From Chloroflexota bacterium (GTDB taxonomy: Bacteria; Chloroflexota; Dehalococcoidia; Lucifugimonadales; SAR202-VII-2), in assembly GCA_003228115.1 (NCBI GenBank), contig QEVV01000009.1, forward strand, positions 1-64,000: DNA of 64,000 nt, in the 5' to 3' direction. The translations under genes and the position numbers were made by a program. Shown here piece after piece: positions 52,578 to 60,762 of the stretch (positions are counted from its first letter, which is position 1; each line of letters begins with the position of its first letter). The notes under the pieces are model-generated. The model was given only the letters and a program-made list of their open reading frames with translations, was not told the DNA's origin and searched no databases.

Positions 52578-53981
52578 TCAAAGAACCGGGTGCTTGGTAT
52601 GCCAATCGGTTGATTGTTGGTAGGCATTGGCGGCTGTGAGAAGAGCCGCCTCTTGGAAGGGGCGGGCGGCCAATTGAAGGCCCACCGGCATGCCCTCACC
52701 GGTGAAGCCGCACGGAACCGAGATGGCCGGGTGACCGGTCGCGTTGAAGACCACGAGGAAGTTCAGCCCGCCAAGGCTGCTGAAAGGGTGGCCCATGTCA
52801 CCCTGCACCGACGCAGGCCGGGGCATGGATGGCGTGGCGATAATATCCACCTGCTCAAAGACCTCTGCAACCTCGCGGCAAATCCGACTACGTAGGAGCT
52901 GTGCTTGGAGGTAGTCCTCGGCTGTGTACAGCGCCCCCAGCATGAATCGGAATTTCACCGGCCCGTACTCGTCGTGACGATCCCTCAGAAACTGACGGTG
53001 ATAGGCGAACGCCTCCGAGATCATGATGACCCCTTGCGAGGCCCTGACGTCAGCCACGCTAGGGATGGTTACTTCTTTGACTTGAGCGCCAAGCCCTTCG
53101 AGGACATCAATGGCCTGCTCAGCCAGGTCCAGCGTTTCGGGATCAGCGCCTCCGTCCTTGTTGAAGAAGTAGTCGCGGGGCACGCCGATGCGCAATCCTT
53201 TGATGCCATCGTTAAGGTTGGCACTGTAGTCCGGGACTGGCTCTTTGCTGCTATAGGGGTCGTGCGGATCATGGCCCGCCGTGGCTTGCAAAAGGGCGGC
53301 GATGTCTGCTACCGACCGGGCCATGGGTCCGGTGGTGTCCATCGAGTGGGAGCAGGGGATCACTCCGTACCGGCTCACCCGCCCGAAGGTCGGCTTTAGG
53401 CCAACGATGCCGACGCTGTGAGCTGGGTTGCGTAGGGAGCCGCCGCTGTCGCTCCCAAAGGAACCCATGCTGACCCCTGCCGCCAGTGAGGCTGCGGATC
53501 CGCTACTGGACTGACCGCAGGAACGATTGAGGTTCCAAGGGTTGTTGGGTATTGAGAAGAGACTTGTTGGGTGTCCCCTGAGGCCGAATTCCGACATGGA
53601 GACTTTGCCCAATAACACCGTTCCCGCCCCCTTCAGGGAGGCAGCGACTGTGCAATCCTCGTCTGGAACTCTGTCGGCGAAGATTTTGGACATGGCCGTG
53701 GTACGGACCCCAGCCGTGTCGTAGAAGTCCTTGAGGGACACGGGGATGCCGTGGAGGGGCCCTCTGTAATGGCCGCTAGCGATCTCCGACTCGGCTGCTC
53801 TGGCGGCTGCCATTGCCTTGTCGTCGATGCGGGTCACAAAGGCCTTGACCCGGTCGTCCACTGCGTCGGCGCGGTCAAGGTGTGCTTGGGTCAGTTCAAC
53901 GGGAGACAACTCCCTGCGCTTAATCAGAGGAGCGGCCTCGCTAATGGTCATCCAGCAAAGCTCGTCTCGTGTCTGGCTCAT
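52578..53981 (-). CDS. Amidase-signature family hydrolase (GatA-like)
   Basis: A 467-residue amidase with the Ser-cisSer-Lys triad: Lys84 in PVSLKDFYD, cis-Ser near 159 in CGQSSSGSAA and the nucleophile near Ser182 in GSDSGGSLRNPA. It resembles GatA but has no gatB or gatC beside it, so it is probably a catabolic amidase acting on small amides. Its start overlaps the upstream 66-residue gene by 4 nt (ATGA), implying translational coupling. Confidence 0.93.
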   Translation of the reverse strand: MSQTRDELCWMTISEAAPLIKRRELSPVELTQAHLDRADAVDDRVKAFVTRIDDKAMAAARAAESEIASGHYRGPLHGIPVSLKDFYDTAGVRTTAMSKIFADRVPDEDCTVAASLKGAGTVLLGKVSMSEFGLRGHPTSLFSIPNNPWNLNRSCGQSSSGSAASLAAGVSMGSFGSDSGGSLRNPAHSVGIVGLKPTFGRVSRYGVIPCSHSMDTTGPMARSVADIAALLQATAGHDPHDPYSSKEPVPDYSANLNDGIKGLRIGVPRDYFFNKDGGADPETLDLAEQAIDVLEGLGAQVKEVTIPSVADVRASQGVIMISEAFAYHRQFLRDRHDEYGPVKFRFMLGALYTAEDYLQAQLLRSRICREVAEVFEQVDIIATPSMPRPASVQGDMGHPFSSLGGLNFLVVFNATGHPAISVPCGFTGEGMPVGLQLAARPFQEAALLTAANAYQQSTDWHTKHPVL

Positions 53982-54178
53982 TGGGGTTCTTGGAAGAGGG
54001 CAACGTCGAAGGGGTAGGCCTCTCCCGTGACATCGTAGGAATAGAGGAGCTTGAGTTGGTCGAGGAACTCCGGGTAGGCCCCCCTGAAGAACTCCAACTC
54101 CTCGTTGCTCAGTTGGATGCCTGCGCCCTTCAGTCTTGCATCCAGTTCATCATGAGAGGGCAGGGGATGTTCAGCCAT
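53978..54178 (-). CDS. Small acidic protein coupled to the amidase
   Basis: A 66-residue protein (start MAEHPLPSHDELDARL) with predicted helices and a tyrosine-rich segment LKLLYSYDVTGEAYPFD. No recognised domain. A perfect AAGGAGG 5 nt before the ATG and the 4-nt overlap with the amidase start argue strongly that it is real and translated with it. It could be an amidase accessory subunit, by analogy with short partner proteins in other amidohydrolase systems, but this is inference. Confidence 0.7.
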   Translation of the reverse strand: MAEHPLPSHDELDARLKGAGIQLSNEELEFFRGAYPEFLDQLKLLYSYDVTGEAYPFDVALFQEPQ

Positions 54179-54286
54179 CGTTGCCTCCTTGGGGTGGGTT
54201 CAGCGGGTCATTTTAACCTGGGCTCCTCAAGCGGTCTAGGAAACCGTTTTCAAAGTGGCCGACAGTAGAGCAACTTCCCTGGGTCA

Positions 54287-54316
54287 TTGCTGGCGGATTG
54301 TGGCGTGTGCTACAGT
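54287..54316 (+). promoter_or_regulatory. Promoter candidate for the binding-fold protein gene
   Basis: TTGCTG (54287-54292), an 18-nt spacer and TACAGT (54311-54316) with TG before it (extended -10). Confidence 0.45.
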
Positions 54317-54382
54317 CGCTTTCAACGGGCTTTCGGTTAACGGGCTTTCAGGCGGAAGAAGCCAATGAGGGAGGAGGATAGT

Positions 54383-55309
54383 ATGTTGAAGAAACTCCAA
54401 CTGGAAACGACAGCGCCATTTCAAGGTCTCCCTGAGCTCGTCGCGTTCGATGAGGGCCTGTTTGAGGCGGAGGGCCTTGAGATTGTTTGGATGCCCCGCG
54501 GGCAGAGTGCCCCGGTAAAGGCGGACCGTAACATTACGGACTGGAATCAGGTCAGTGCTTTTGGCAGCCACGGCAGTTCCGCGGAGCAGGGCGAGGCGTG
54601 CATGTACAACGCCTGCGAGTGGGGCAATTACCGCCGGGTGGACGACACCAAGACAGCCAGCCGGCAGATAGGCCGGCGCGCCATCATGGTCTATGGCGCT
54701 ATTGTGGTGCCGCCTCACTCTGAGGCCTACACTCTTCAACAGCTTGCCAACGTTCCGGTTGGCGTTCCTTACCATGCTGGAACGCACTACCTGGCCATTC
54801 TGCTTCTAGAAGGCTTCCTGCCCCGCGATGCGATCAAGACTTGCTTGGCCCCCAATGGTGGCCGCAAGCGTTTCGAGGCGATCATGAGTGGAGACTTGGA
54901 CGCCACTACTCTGACGGAGCCATACATCACCGTCGCCGAGCGGGCGGGATGCCGAATTCTCGGAGCCGGCTTCTATCACGGCACAGAGGTGGCTACTCCC
55001 GAAGTAGACGGTCTAACGTACCTGGCATTTAACCGGGCGGTCCGGGAGGCAGTGGCCCGGATCAACGCTGATAAGCCCAAGTACCTCCAGTACTTTATCG
55101 ACCGCCATAAGGACGACCCCCGTGTTGCGGAGCTCACGGTCAACGACCTGCGGCCCGGCCGGCTGCAGGTGGCCAACCCGTCCCCCATTCCGGAGGACGA
55201 ACTCCGCCGTACATACGAATGGATGAAGAGTTGGAACATGCTTCAGGATGTCAGCCTGGAAGAGCTTGTAGACGTGGAGGCTCAGCAGCTAGCCCACGCA
55301 ACTTCGTAA
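54383..55309 (+). CDS. Type 2 periplasmic-binding-fold protein without signal peptide (NMT1/dihydroxyphthalate-decarboxylase-like)
   Basis: A 308-residue protein of the SsuA/THI5/NMT1-like binding fold: LPELVAFDEGLFEAEGLEI at the N-terminus, VPVGVPYHAGTHYLAILLLE in the hinge region, MSGDLDATTLTEPYI and a C-terminal helical segment RRTYEWMKSWNML. Typical transport receptors carry a signal peptide or lipobox; here the mature-like sequence starts directly after ATG 54383 (Shine-Dalgarno GGAGGAG) and no permease or ATPase is nearby. Cytoplasmic enzymes such as 4,5-dihydroxyphthalate decarboxylase share this fold, so an enzymatic role is possible. Confidence 0.78.
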   Translation: MLKKLQLETTAPFQGLPELVAFDEGLFEAEGLEIVWMPRGQSAPVKADRNITDWNQVSAFGSHGSSAEQGEACMYNACEWGNYRRVDDTKTASRQIGRRAIMVYGAIVVPPHSEAYTLQQLANVPVGVPYHAGTHYLAILLLEGFLPRDAIKTCLAPNGGRKRFEAIMSGDLDATTLTEPYITVAERAGCRILGAGFYHGTEVATPEVDGLTYLAFNRAVREAVARINADKPKYLQYFIDRHKDDPRVAELTVNDLRPGRLQVANPSPIPEDELRRTYEWMKSWNMLQDVSLEELVDVEAQQLAHATS

Positions 55310-55332
55310 AAACTGCAGGTCCTCAGGAAACC

Positions 55333-55363
55333 AAACGGGCCCCCGCTAAACGGGGGCCCGTTT
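55333..55363 (+). terminator. Strong intrinsic terminator
   Basis: A perfect 13-bp stem AAACGGGCCCCCG / CGGGGGCCCGTTT with loop CTAAA, 24 nt after the stop codon. Confidence 0.88.
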
Positions 55364-55387
55364 ATTAGTGGGTCGCGAAGGGATTCT

Positions 55388-56076
55388 CTATACGTCGGTC
55401 ACGCACTTCTTGAGAAGCGCAGGAACGGCTAGGTCGGTGAGTTCTGCCAGCGTCAGGCTTGTTACTCTTCCTTTTCTCTCCCACACGTTCCACGATGCCT
55501 TAAGCCGAATGTGCTCATGAGGTAGATCTATGATTGGTCCGTCTCCTGCGGGGGCAATCTTAGCGAGCCTTTTCATTTCTTCTCGCCAAACGACCCCGGC
55601 TTCGGTCAACGCTAGGAACTCAGGCCTATCACGGAACAACACCTCAACGTGAAACCCCTTGTGACCCGAGAAATAAAGCCGCGTGAAAAGCTCAGGCAGT
55701 GCGTCCGAGAGATAACTGTCGACAACTCTAGTTGCCAGGTCTTTTGCTTTAAGTAATTCATCGTCTGGCAGATTGCCATCCGAATCAGCCGTTTCCTCGC
55801 GACCATCTATGTCTATGAGGAACGGGCCTACAATTCCATTGGCCCAGTCTCTGCTTCATACACGGCCAATGTTCGATGAACGTTGGCCCAACTGTGCTGA
55901 TCAGCCCATCCAGCTAGATTTTCCAATGGAATGCGACCTGGGATCTCTTGCCAGCCGGGATTTTCCGGCGGCCGAGTCCACCAACTCGTGGCTACGCCAA
56001 CCCATCCGTTGAATGGCCGCTCTAATAGGTTCAGCCACCAAAACTCTTCTTCTAGGAACGCAAATGTTGACTGCAT
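55388..56076 (-). pseudogene. Archaeo-eukaryotic primase (AEP)-like gene broken by one frameshift
   Basis: Two overlapping minus-strand frames together encode about 228 residues. Frame one (56076 down to 55828) starts at ATG 56076 and reads to LAVYEAETGPMEL-stop. The second frame, open from about 55856 to the stop at 55388, continues WANGIVGPFLIDIDG, then RLYFSGHKGFHVEVLF and HEHIRLKASWN. These match AEP primase motifs: I (DxD in LIDIDG), II (SGHKGFH) and III-like (IIDLP...HIRL..S). A single missing base near 55840 would fuse them as YEAET-WANGIVGPFL. The region looks lower in GC than its neighbours, which hints at acquisition by transfer. Short open frames inside it are fragments, not separate genes. 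Confidence 0.6.
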
Positions 56077-56108
56077 GTTGTTGTTAACGAATCACTTTTA
56101 CCTGCGTC

Positions 56109-57182
56109 CTAGAGTGCGTAGAGCTTCACGGCATTGTCCTCACGTATCTTGCGGGCCTGATCGGCGGTTATGTAGCCCTCATCACCCATTGTCCTGATGA
56201 TGTTGAGGGTCTGGATCTCTGCAGATTGGTCGGCGTGTGTGTAGTCCGTGCCAGCCACCAGGCAGCCGTCACCCGTGCGCTGCAAAATGTAGGGCAGGTC
56301 TTCGACGGTCTGGCAGGCCACGAAGAATTGGCCCTCTTTGAAGACATCCAAGGTGAAGTTGAACGGGCCGGTGGACGTCGTTGGGCGCTCGTCACGCGCT
56401 TGGAGGTCGGCAAGGGCGTAGGGAATCCAGGAAGACATCGCTTCTATGAAGCCCCAGCGGAGCTTGGGAAACTTGTCCGGTATTTCTCCAATAACTAGGG
56501 ACAAGAATGCGTCAATGGGCACCAGCGAACCGAACCAGGGGCTCAGGTGCGTGACCTTGGTGTTAGACCACTGGGAGCTACCCACCCCTGTATGAAAGCA
56601 GACAGCCATGTCCAGGGCCTCCGCTTCTTTGTAAATGGGGAAGAAGTAGGGGTCACTGGCGGAGCGGAGCCCGGCCTCAACGCCCTTTCTATATATGGCA
56701 CAGGCACCGTGCTCCCGCGCCCATCGCATCTCCTCAATTGCCTTGTCTGGGCTGAACATGGGAAGCATAGCGACCCAACGAAGGCGGTTGTTGCTCTCGG
56801 CCCACTTAGCGCCCATCCAGCGGTTGTAGGCGTACGTTAGGGCGTACTCAACCTCAGGCTTCTCGCTGGGTGTCCAGAGGAATAGCGTTGGATAGCAGAC
56901 CTGGATGTCGATACCCAGCTCGTCCATGTGCCTCAGCCGGGCGTCGATATCTAAGAGTTCCCTGGTCTCCACCACGGTGCCGGTACGTTCGTCGTCGCGG
57001 TTGCGGCGGAGCCAGAATGTGCCATCGATGCACCAGAAACGGTTGTAGCCTCGGGGAGTCATGGCCTGGCCCTCAGCCGCCTCCACGACGGTGAAAGGCT
57101 TGTAACGCTCGTAGCCCTTGGGGAGGTACTCCCAGGTCTCGTCTGTTTCGTCTACGTGCGCGTCAGCGTCTACTACCGGCAT
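56109..57182 (-). CDS. Amidohydrolase family 2 protein, paralog 5
   Basis: A 357-residue Amidohydro_2 hydrolase, close in pattern to paralogs 1, 7 and 8. Motifs: VVDADAHVDETDETWEYL, DIQVCYPTLFL, YAYNRWMGAKWAE, a barrel His in AVCFHTGVGSS, RWGFIEAMSSWIPYAL and VAGTDYTHADQSAEIQTL, ending DNAVKLYAL. Last gene of a minus-strand run (59415 to 56109) with an HIBADH-type dehydrogenase and another amidohydrolase. Start at 57182 behind AGGAG. Confidence 0.88.
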   Translation of the reverse strand: MPVVDADAHVDETDETWEYLPKGYERYKPFTVVEAAEGQAMTPRGYNRFWCIDGTFWLRRNRDDERTGTVVETRELLDIDARLRHMDELGIDIQVCYPTLFLWTPSEKPEVEYALTYAYNRWMGAKWAESNNRLRWVAMLPMFSPDKAIEEMRWAREHGACAIYRKGVEAGLRSASDPYFFPIYKEAEALDMAVCFHTGVGSSQWSNTKVTHLSPWFGSLVPIDAFLSLVIGEIPDKFPKLRWGFIEAMSSWIPYALADLQARDERPTTSTGPFNFTLDVFKEGQFFVACQTVEDLPYILQRTGDGCLVAGTDYTHADQSAEIQTLNIIRTMGDEGYITADQARKIREDNAVKLYAL

Positions 57183-57224
57183 TTGGCTCTCCTAGGGCGT
57201 CTACAGTCAACTTGGTCCGGGCGC

Positions 57225-58130
57225 TTACTCGGTCTCGTGGAGTTCCACACCGGCCCATTTCTCGTACACCAGCGGGATGGCGTTGTTGGGCAGATTGCCG
57301 CCCAACTCGTTCGTGATCTGAATCAGAAGTTGGTAGGCGAGCGTGGAAAGGGGCATGGGAAGATTAGTCTCTTTGCCCATGCCACAGGCAGTAGCGACAT
57401 CTTTTATCCAGAGGTCCAGTGCCATGCCGGAGCCCGGCTCCCCGAACTCGCGCTTCAGCCATTCAGGGATCCTCCGTTCTGTGGCCTGGCTCTTGCCGCC
57501 GCTGCTGTTGATGACGGCGGCTACGCCCGCGGGGTCAAGGCCCGCCTTCGCTGCGACAATGAAGGCCTCGCAGGCGGCTAGGTAGTTTACGGTTCCAAGC
57601 AAGTTGTTCAGCGCCTTGGCGAAGTGGCCATTGCCAATGGCCCCCATGTTGAAGGAGCGGTCACCTATCTGGTCAAGGATCGGTTTCACTTCTTCGAATG
57701 CTGCAGCGTCGCCGCCGTAGACTAGCCCAAGCTTGCCCTGTTTTGCGGGCCCCGTGCTGCCCAGCAACCCAATGTCGACCATGCGGATGCTCTGCTCTGC
57801 CAGTCGCTGGCTGATGCGAGTTGTGTCCGGAGGGTTTCCGCTGGTGAGGTCGACTACGATGGCTCCGGGCTTTGCACCAGCGGCTACGCCGTCGTCACCG
57901 AAGCAGACCCGCTCCACGATCGCCGAGTTGGGCAGGGAGAGCAGCACCACGTCGCTCTGGGCCGCAACCTCTCTGGGACTGGCGGCCACGGTTGCTCCTG
58001 CCCCTTCCAAGGGCCGTACGTTTTCGGGAACGGTATCAAAGACGACCAAGGGGAAGCCTGCGTTCAAGATTCGCTTGGACATTAGGCTGCCCATCGTGCC
58101 GATGCCGATGAAGCCTACGGTTTGCGGCAT
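57225..58130 (-). CDS. 3-hydroxyisobutyrate dehydrogenase-family NAD(P)-dependent oxidoreductase
   Basis: A 301-residue beta-hydroxyacid dehydrogenase. The Rossmann motif is GFIGIGTMGSLM; DIGLLGSTGPAKQGKLGLVY is the substrate-binding block (normally D-x-P-V-S-G-G), and the catalytic Lys lies in GHFAKALNNLL. The C-terminal all-helical domain contains LDLWIKDVATACGMG. It oxidises or reduces a short 3-hydroxy acid or related semialdehyde, fitting the flanking hydrolases. ATG at 58130 behind AAAGGAG. Confidence 0.93.
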   Translation of the reverse strand: MPQTVGFIGIGTMGSLMSKRILNAGFPLVVFDTVPENVRPLEGAGATVAASPREVAAQSDVVLLSLPNSAIVERVCFGDDGVAAGAKPGAIVVDLTSGNPPDTTRISQRLAEQSIRMVDIGLLGSTGPAKQGKLGLVYGGDAAAFEEVKPILDQIGDRSFNMGAIGNGHFAKALNNLLGTVNYLAACEAFIVAAKAGLDPAGVAAVINSSGGKSQATERRIPEWLKREFGEPGSGMALDLWIKDVATACGMGKETNLPMPLSTLAYQLLIQITNELGGNLPNNAIPLVYEKWAGVELHETE

Positions 58131-58173
58131 GGATACTCCTTTGCTAGAAGGTATTTAATTCTAGGCGTTTGTA

Positions 58174-58195
58174 CCCTCGCCCTTGAGGGAGAGGG
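58174..58195. repeat. CCCTCGCCCTTGAGGGAGAGGG hairpin repeat
   Basis: A 22-nt imperfect palindrome in the 91-nt gap between two minus-strand genes, with a GGGGAGAGGGGG tail. This type is common as an intergenic repeat in many bacteria, from general knowledge; only one copy is seen here. Confidence 0.5.
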
Positions 58196-58221
58196 GTGGG
58201 GAGAGGGGGAAGCGCTCGCCG

Positions 58222-59415
58222 TTAGGCGCTTGTTGCCCTCTGGCCCGATGGCTGTCCGGTTGCCAAGTCCAGCCCGTAGAAGCGGGCTGTATTGTCGATC
58301 AGTAGCTTCCGCTTGGTTTCCTCAGCGATATCGGTCCGCTGTTCTAGGACGTTTACCGCGTCGTAGAGGCGGTCGCGGTGAGGGATGTCAGAGGCGTAGA
58401 GCCAACATTCGTCTCCGAACTCTTCAAGGACGTAGGGCAGCACACCCTCCTCCACCTCGAATCCGAAGTAAATTTGACCGCGTTCGATGTACTCCTGAGG
58501 ATAAAGTTCAGCCAGGTATCCCTGACCGAAGGAGGGGCCGCTACGCGAACCGGGAAGGCCGCAGTGCTCGGCGATTCGGTCCACAAGCCCTGGCACCCAG
58601 GAGCAGCCACCCTCAAGGAAGGCGATGCGCAGGTTGGGATATTTGTCAGCAATGCCCTTGGAAATGACCCGTTGAAAGCCGAACATGAGGGTCAGCCAAA
58701 AGGGCATCACCGTCTTGTCGTGGTGAGTGTCGCATAGCTGCCCCAAGGCTTTGAAGCTATGACCGACGTGAACCCCCACGGAAAGGTTGGTTTCAGCCGC
58801 CGCGGCCCAAACACCTTCTAATTGTGGGTCGTCCACAGGGATGTCGCCGGTCATGCCAAGGATCATCACCCCGACTGAGCCCATCGCGGCGGTGCGATAG
58901 ACTTCATTGGCGGCTGCCCTTGGGTCCTGAGGGTCAATGACCGTGACCCACTTGAGCCGGTCTGGCGACTGGCTGCACACGTCGGCAATCCAGTTGTTGT
59001 AGGAGCGCGTCAGGGCCGTTCCTAGCTTCGGGTCGTGGGTGATGGGGTAGGAGAGGAACATCGTAGGGTAGTTGATTTGAACGTCGATGTTCTCGCGGTC
59101 CATTTGGTCCAAACGGATAGCCGCAGAGCGGAACTCGGCGCTCTCAACGGTGTCGTGCTCGCGGCGTTCGGCCATCAATTGGGAGTTAGGGGCTCTCCAG
59201 GGGACGCCGTTCTTGCTCAGGGGGCTGCCAGCAGACTGGTATGGCCCGGTGCGTACGGGAAACAACCGGCTGTCGATAACCCAGGAAAGGGTGCCGGAGT
59301 GATCAGACTCAACCACGAATGGCCTGCGGTGGGCCGGCTCAGAGTCCCAATAGGGCTCCTCGAACGTCGCCTCCGACTCCATGACGTGGCCGTCGGCATC
59401 CCATGCCTTAAGCAA
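58222..59415 (-). CDS. Amidohydrolase family 2 protein, paralog 6
   Basis: A 397-residue Amidohydro_2 hydrolase. Motifs: KAWDADGHVMESEATF, DVQINYPTMFLSYP, RSYNNWIADVCSQ, a barrel His in VGVHVGHSFK, RIAFLEGGCSWVPGLVDRI and YASDIPHRDRLYDAVN. Likely TTG start at 59415 behind CGGAGGG (the encoded protein begins LKAWDADGH). It belongs to the same branch as paralogs 2 and 3. First gene of the minus-strand run with the HIBADH-type enzyme. Confidence 0.87.
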   Translation of the reverse strand: MLKAWDADGHVMESEATFEEPYWDSEPAHRRPFVVESDHSGTLSWVIDSRLFPVRTGPYQSAGSPLSKNGVPWRAPNSQLMAERREHDTVESAEFRSAAIRLDQMDRENIDVQINYPTMFLSYPITHDPKLGTALTRSYNNWIADVCSQSPDRLKWVTVIDPQDPRAAANEVYRTAAMGSVGVMILGMTGDIPVDDPQLEGVWAAAAETNLSVGVHVGHSFKALGQLCDTHHDKTVMPFWLTLMFGFQRVISKGIADKYPNLRIAFLEGGCSWVPGLVDRIAEHCGLPGSRSGPSFGQGYLAELYPQEYIERGQIYFGFEVEEGVLPYVLEEFGDECWLYASDIPHRDRLYDAVNVLEQRTDIAEETKRKLLIDNTARFYGLDLATGQPSGQRATSA

Positions 59416-59583
59416 AATTTCCCTCCGTGGCTAGCTAGGCGGTAGTTTACCTCTGGCAGGTCAACGAGTGTCAAGCTGGGCTACGCTTGCAGGCGGGCAC
59501 GCGTGGGAGTTCCAAATGGCTGACGGATCAAAGGATGCGGTGGCGGTTCGATGTTCATGGCGATTCGACTATGGTCTCCAGCG

Positions 59584-59613
59584 TTGACAATGGTGGCTAT
59601 GGGTGCCCAAAAT
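59584..59613 (+). promoter_or_regulatory. Promoter candidate for the tandem amidohydrolases
   Basis: TTGACA (59584-59589), an 18-nt spacer and CAAAAT (59608-59613), 66 nt upstream of the ATG at 59679. The 263-nt gap 59416-59678 otherwise shows no gene. Confidence 0.4.
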
Positions 59614-59678
59614 GCGGCATCGCCTCTTGATGATCAATGAGGGGCAGTGAGGCGGCCCGCCAGTACAAGGAGACAGCC

Positions 59679-60752
59679 ATGGCTACCATCGACGCTGATA
59701 CCCACTTCGTAGAGTCGCTACGGACTTGGGAGTATATGGAGGGAGATGACAAGAAGCTCCGGCCAGTCATTCTCGATCCGTTCAAGGATCCCAAAAAGCA
59801 AGCTTGGTACATCGACGGACAGGTGCGTGGCAACAAGGTTCCGGCGCTGGAGTTGAAAGAACAGCAAGCTTTTGACGATACCGTTGATCGCACGACCCTG
59901 ACATCAGAAGAGGCAAAGCAGGGGGCGGACCTTGGGACCAGACTCCGGCAGATGGACGAGTACGGGGTCGATTTTCAGGTGGTTTACCCAACCATCTTCC
60001 TTATGCAGGTGGCTGAGCGTCCCGCTACTGAGGTGGCAATTTGCTGGGCCTACAACCGCTGGGCCGCAGACATATGTGATCGCAGCGAGGGACGACTGAA
60101 ATACGCGGCCACGCTCTCTATGCTGAGCATACCTGACGCCCTGGACCAGATGCGTTTCTCAAAGCAGCACGGCTCTCCGGCGATCTTCTTTCGGCCTATT
60201 GAGGTGAACCGGCTGCCGACGGACCCATATTTCTACCCCATTTACGAAGAGGCCGCCCGGCTCAACATGTCGATCGGCATGCATATTGGCAATGCTACGG
60301 GCTGGATGGCGAACATGCTCCAGCAGAGCAACATCGTTCGCAATTTCTGGTCTATCAAGGCCTGTATGGCAGGCGCCGTCCACGCACTTCTGAACAGCGA
60401 TATCCATGAACGCTTCCCCACCTTGAGATTCGGCTTCTTGGAAGCAACGGCTGGCTGGCTGCCCTACGTGCTGAGGGAGTGGTACAGCCGTCTTGAGGAT
60501 GAAGGCAAGCCTAGACCAGAGAACCCGCTGGTTGAGCGGAATATGTGGGTGGCCCTGCAGTCCAATGACGACATGGCTTACCTGCTCAAGGAAGTGGGGG
60601 AGGACTGCTTTGTCATGGGCACTGATTACGGCCACAACGACACCCAGGCCGAGCTGGACGCCTTTCTCAGACTGCGAGACGGGGATGCCATAACCGAGGA
60701 ACAGTACCGCAAGATTACAGTCGATAACCCCAAGGTGCTCTACGCCCTCTAG
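59679..60752 (+). CDS. Amidohydrolase family 2 protein, paralog 7
   Basis: A 357-residue Amidohydro_2 hydrolase. Motifs: ATIDADTHFVESLRTWEYM, DFQVVYPTIFLM, WAYNRWAADICD, a barrel His in SIGMHIGNATG, RFGFLEATAGWLPYVL and VMGTDYGHNDTQAELDAF, ending VDNPKVLYAL. ATG at 59679 behind AAGGAG; the frame is open to 59637. Followed 10 nt later by paralog 8, its closest neighbour and likely tandem duplicate. Confidence 0.89.
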   Translation: MATIDADTHFVESLRTWEYMEGDDKKLRPVILDPFKDPKKQAWYIDGQVRGNKVPALELKEQQAFDDTVDRTTLTSEEAKQGADLGTRLRQMDEYGVDFQVVYPTIFLMQVAERPATEVAICWAYNRWAADICDRSEGRLKYAATLSMLSIPDALDQMRFSKQHGSPAIFFRPIEVNRLPTDPYFYPIYEEAARLNMSIGMHIGNATGWMANMLQQSNIVRNFWSIKACMAGAVHALLNSDIHERFPTLRFGFLEATAGWLPYVLREWYSRLEDEGKPRPENPLVERNMWVALQSNDDMAYLLKEVGEDCFVMGTDYGHNDTQAELDAFLRLRDGDAITEEQYRKITVDNPKVLYAL

Positions 60753-60762
60753 GAGACTAGGT

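Noticed and set aside
52578..53981. GatA subunit of the Glu-tRNA amidotransferase
   Set aside because: No gatB or gatC adjacent; it is coupled instead to an unknown small gene, so a catabolic amidase is more likely.
55612..55806. Separate 64-residue gene within the AEP-like region
   Set aside because: It lies in a frame overlapping the continuous AEP-like translation and has no ribosome-binding site.
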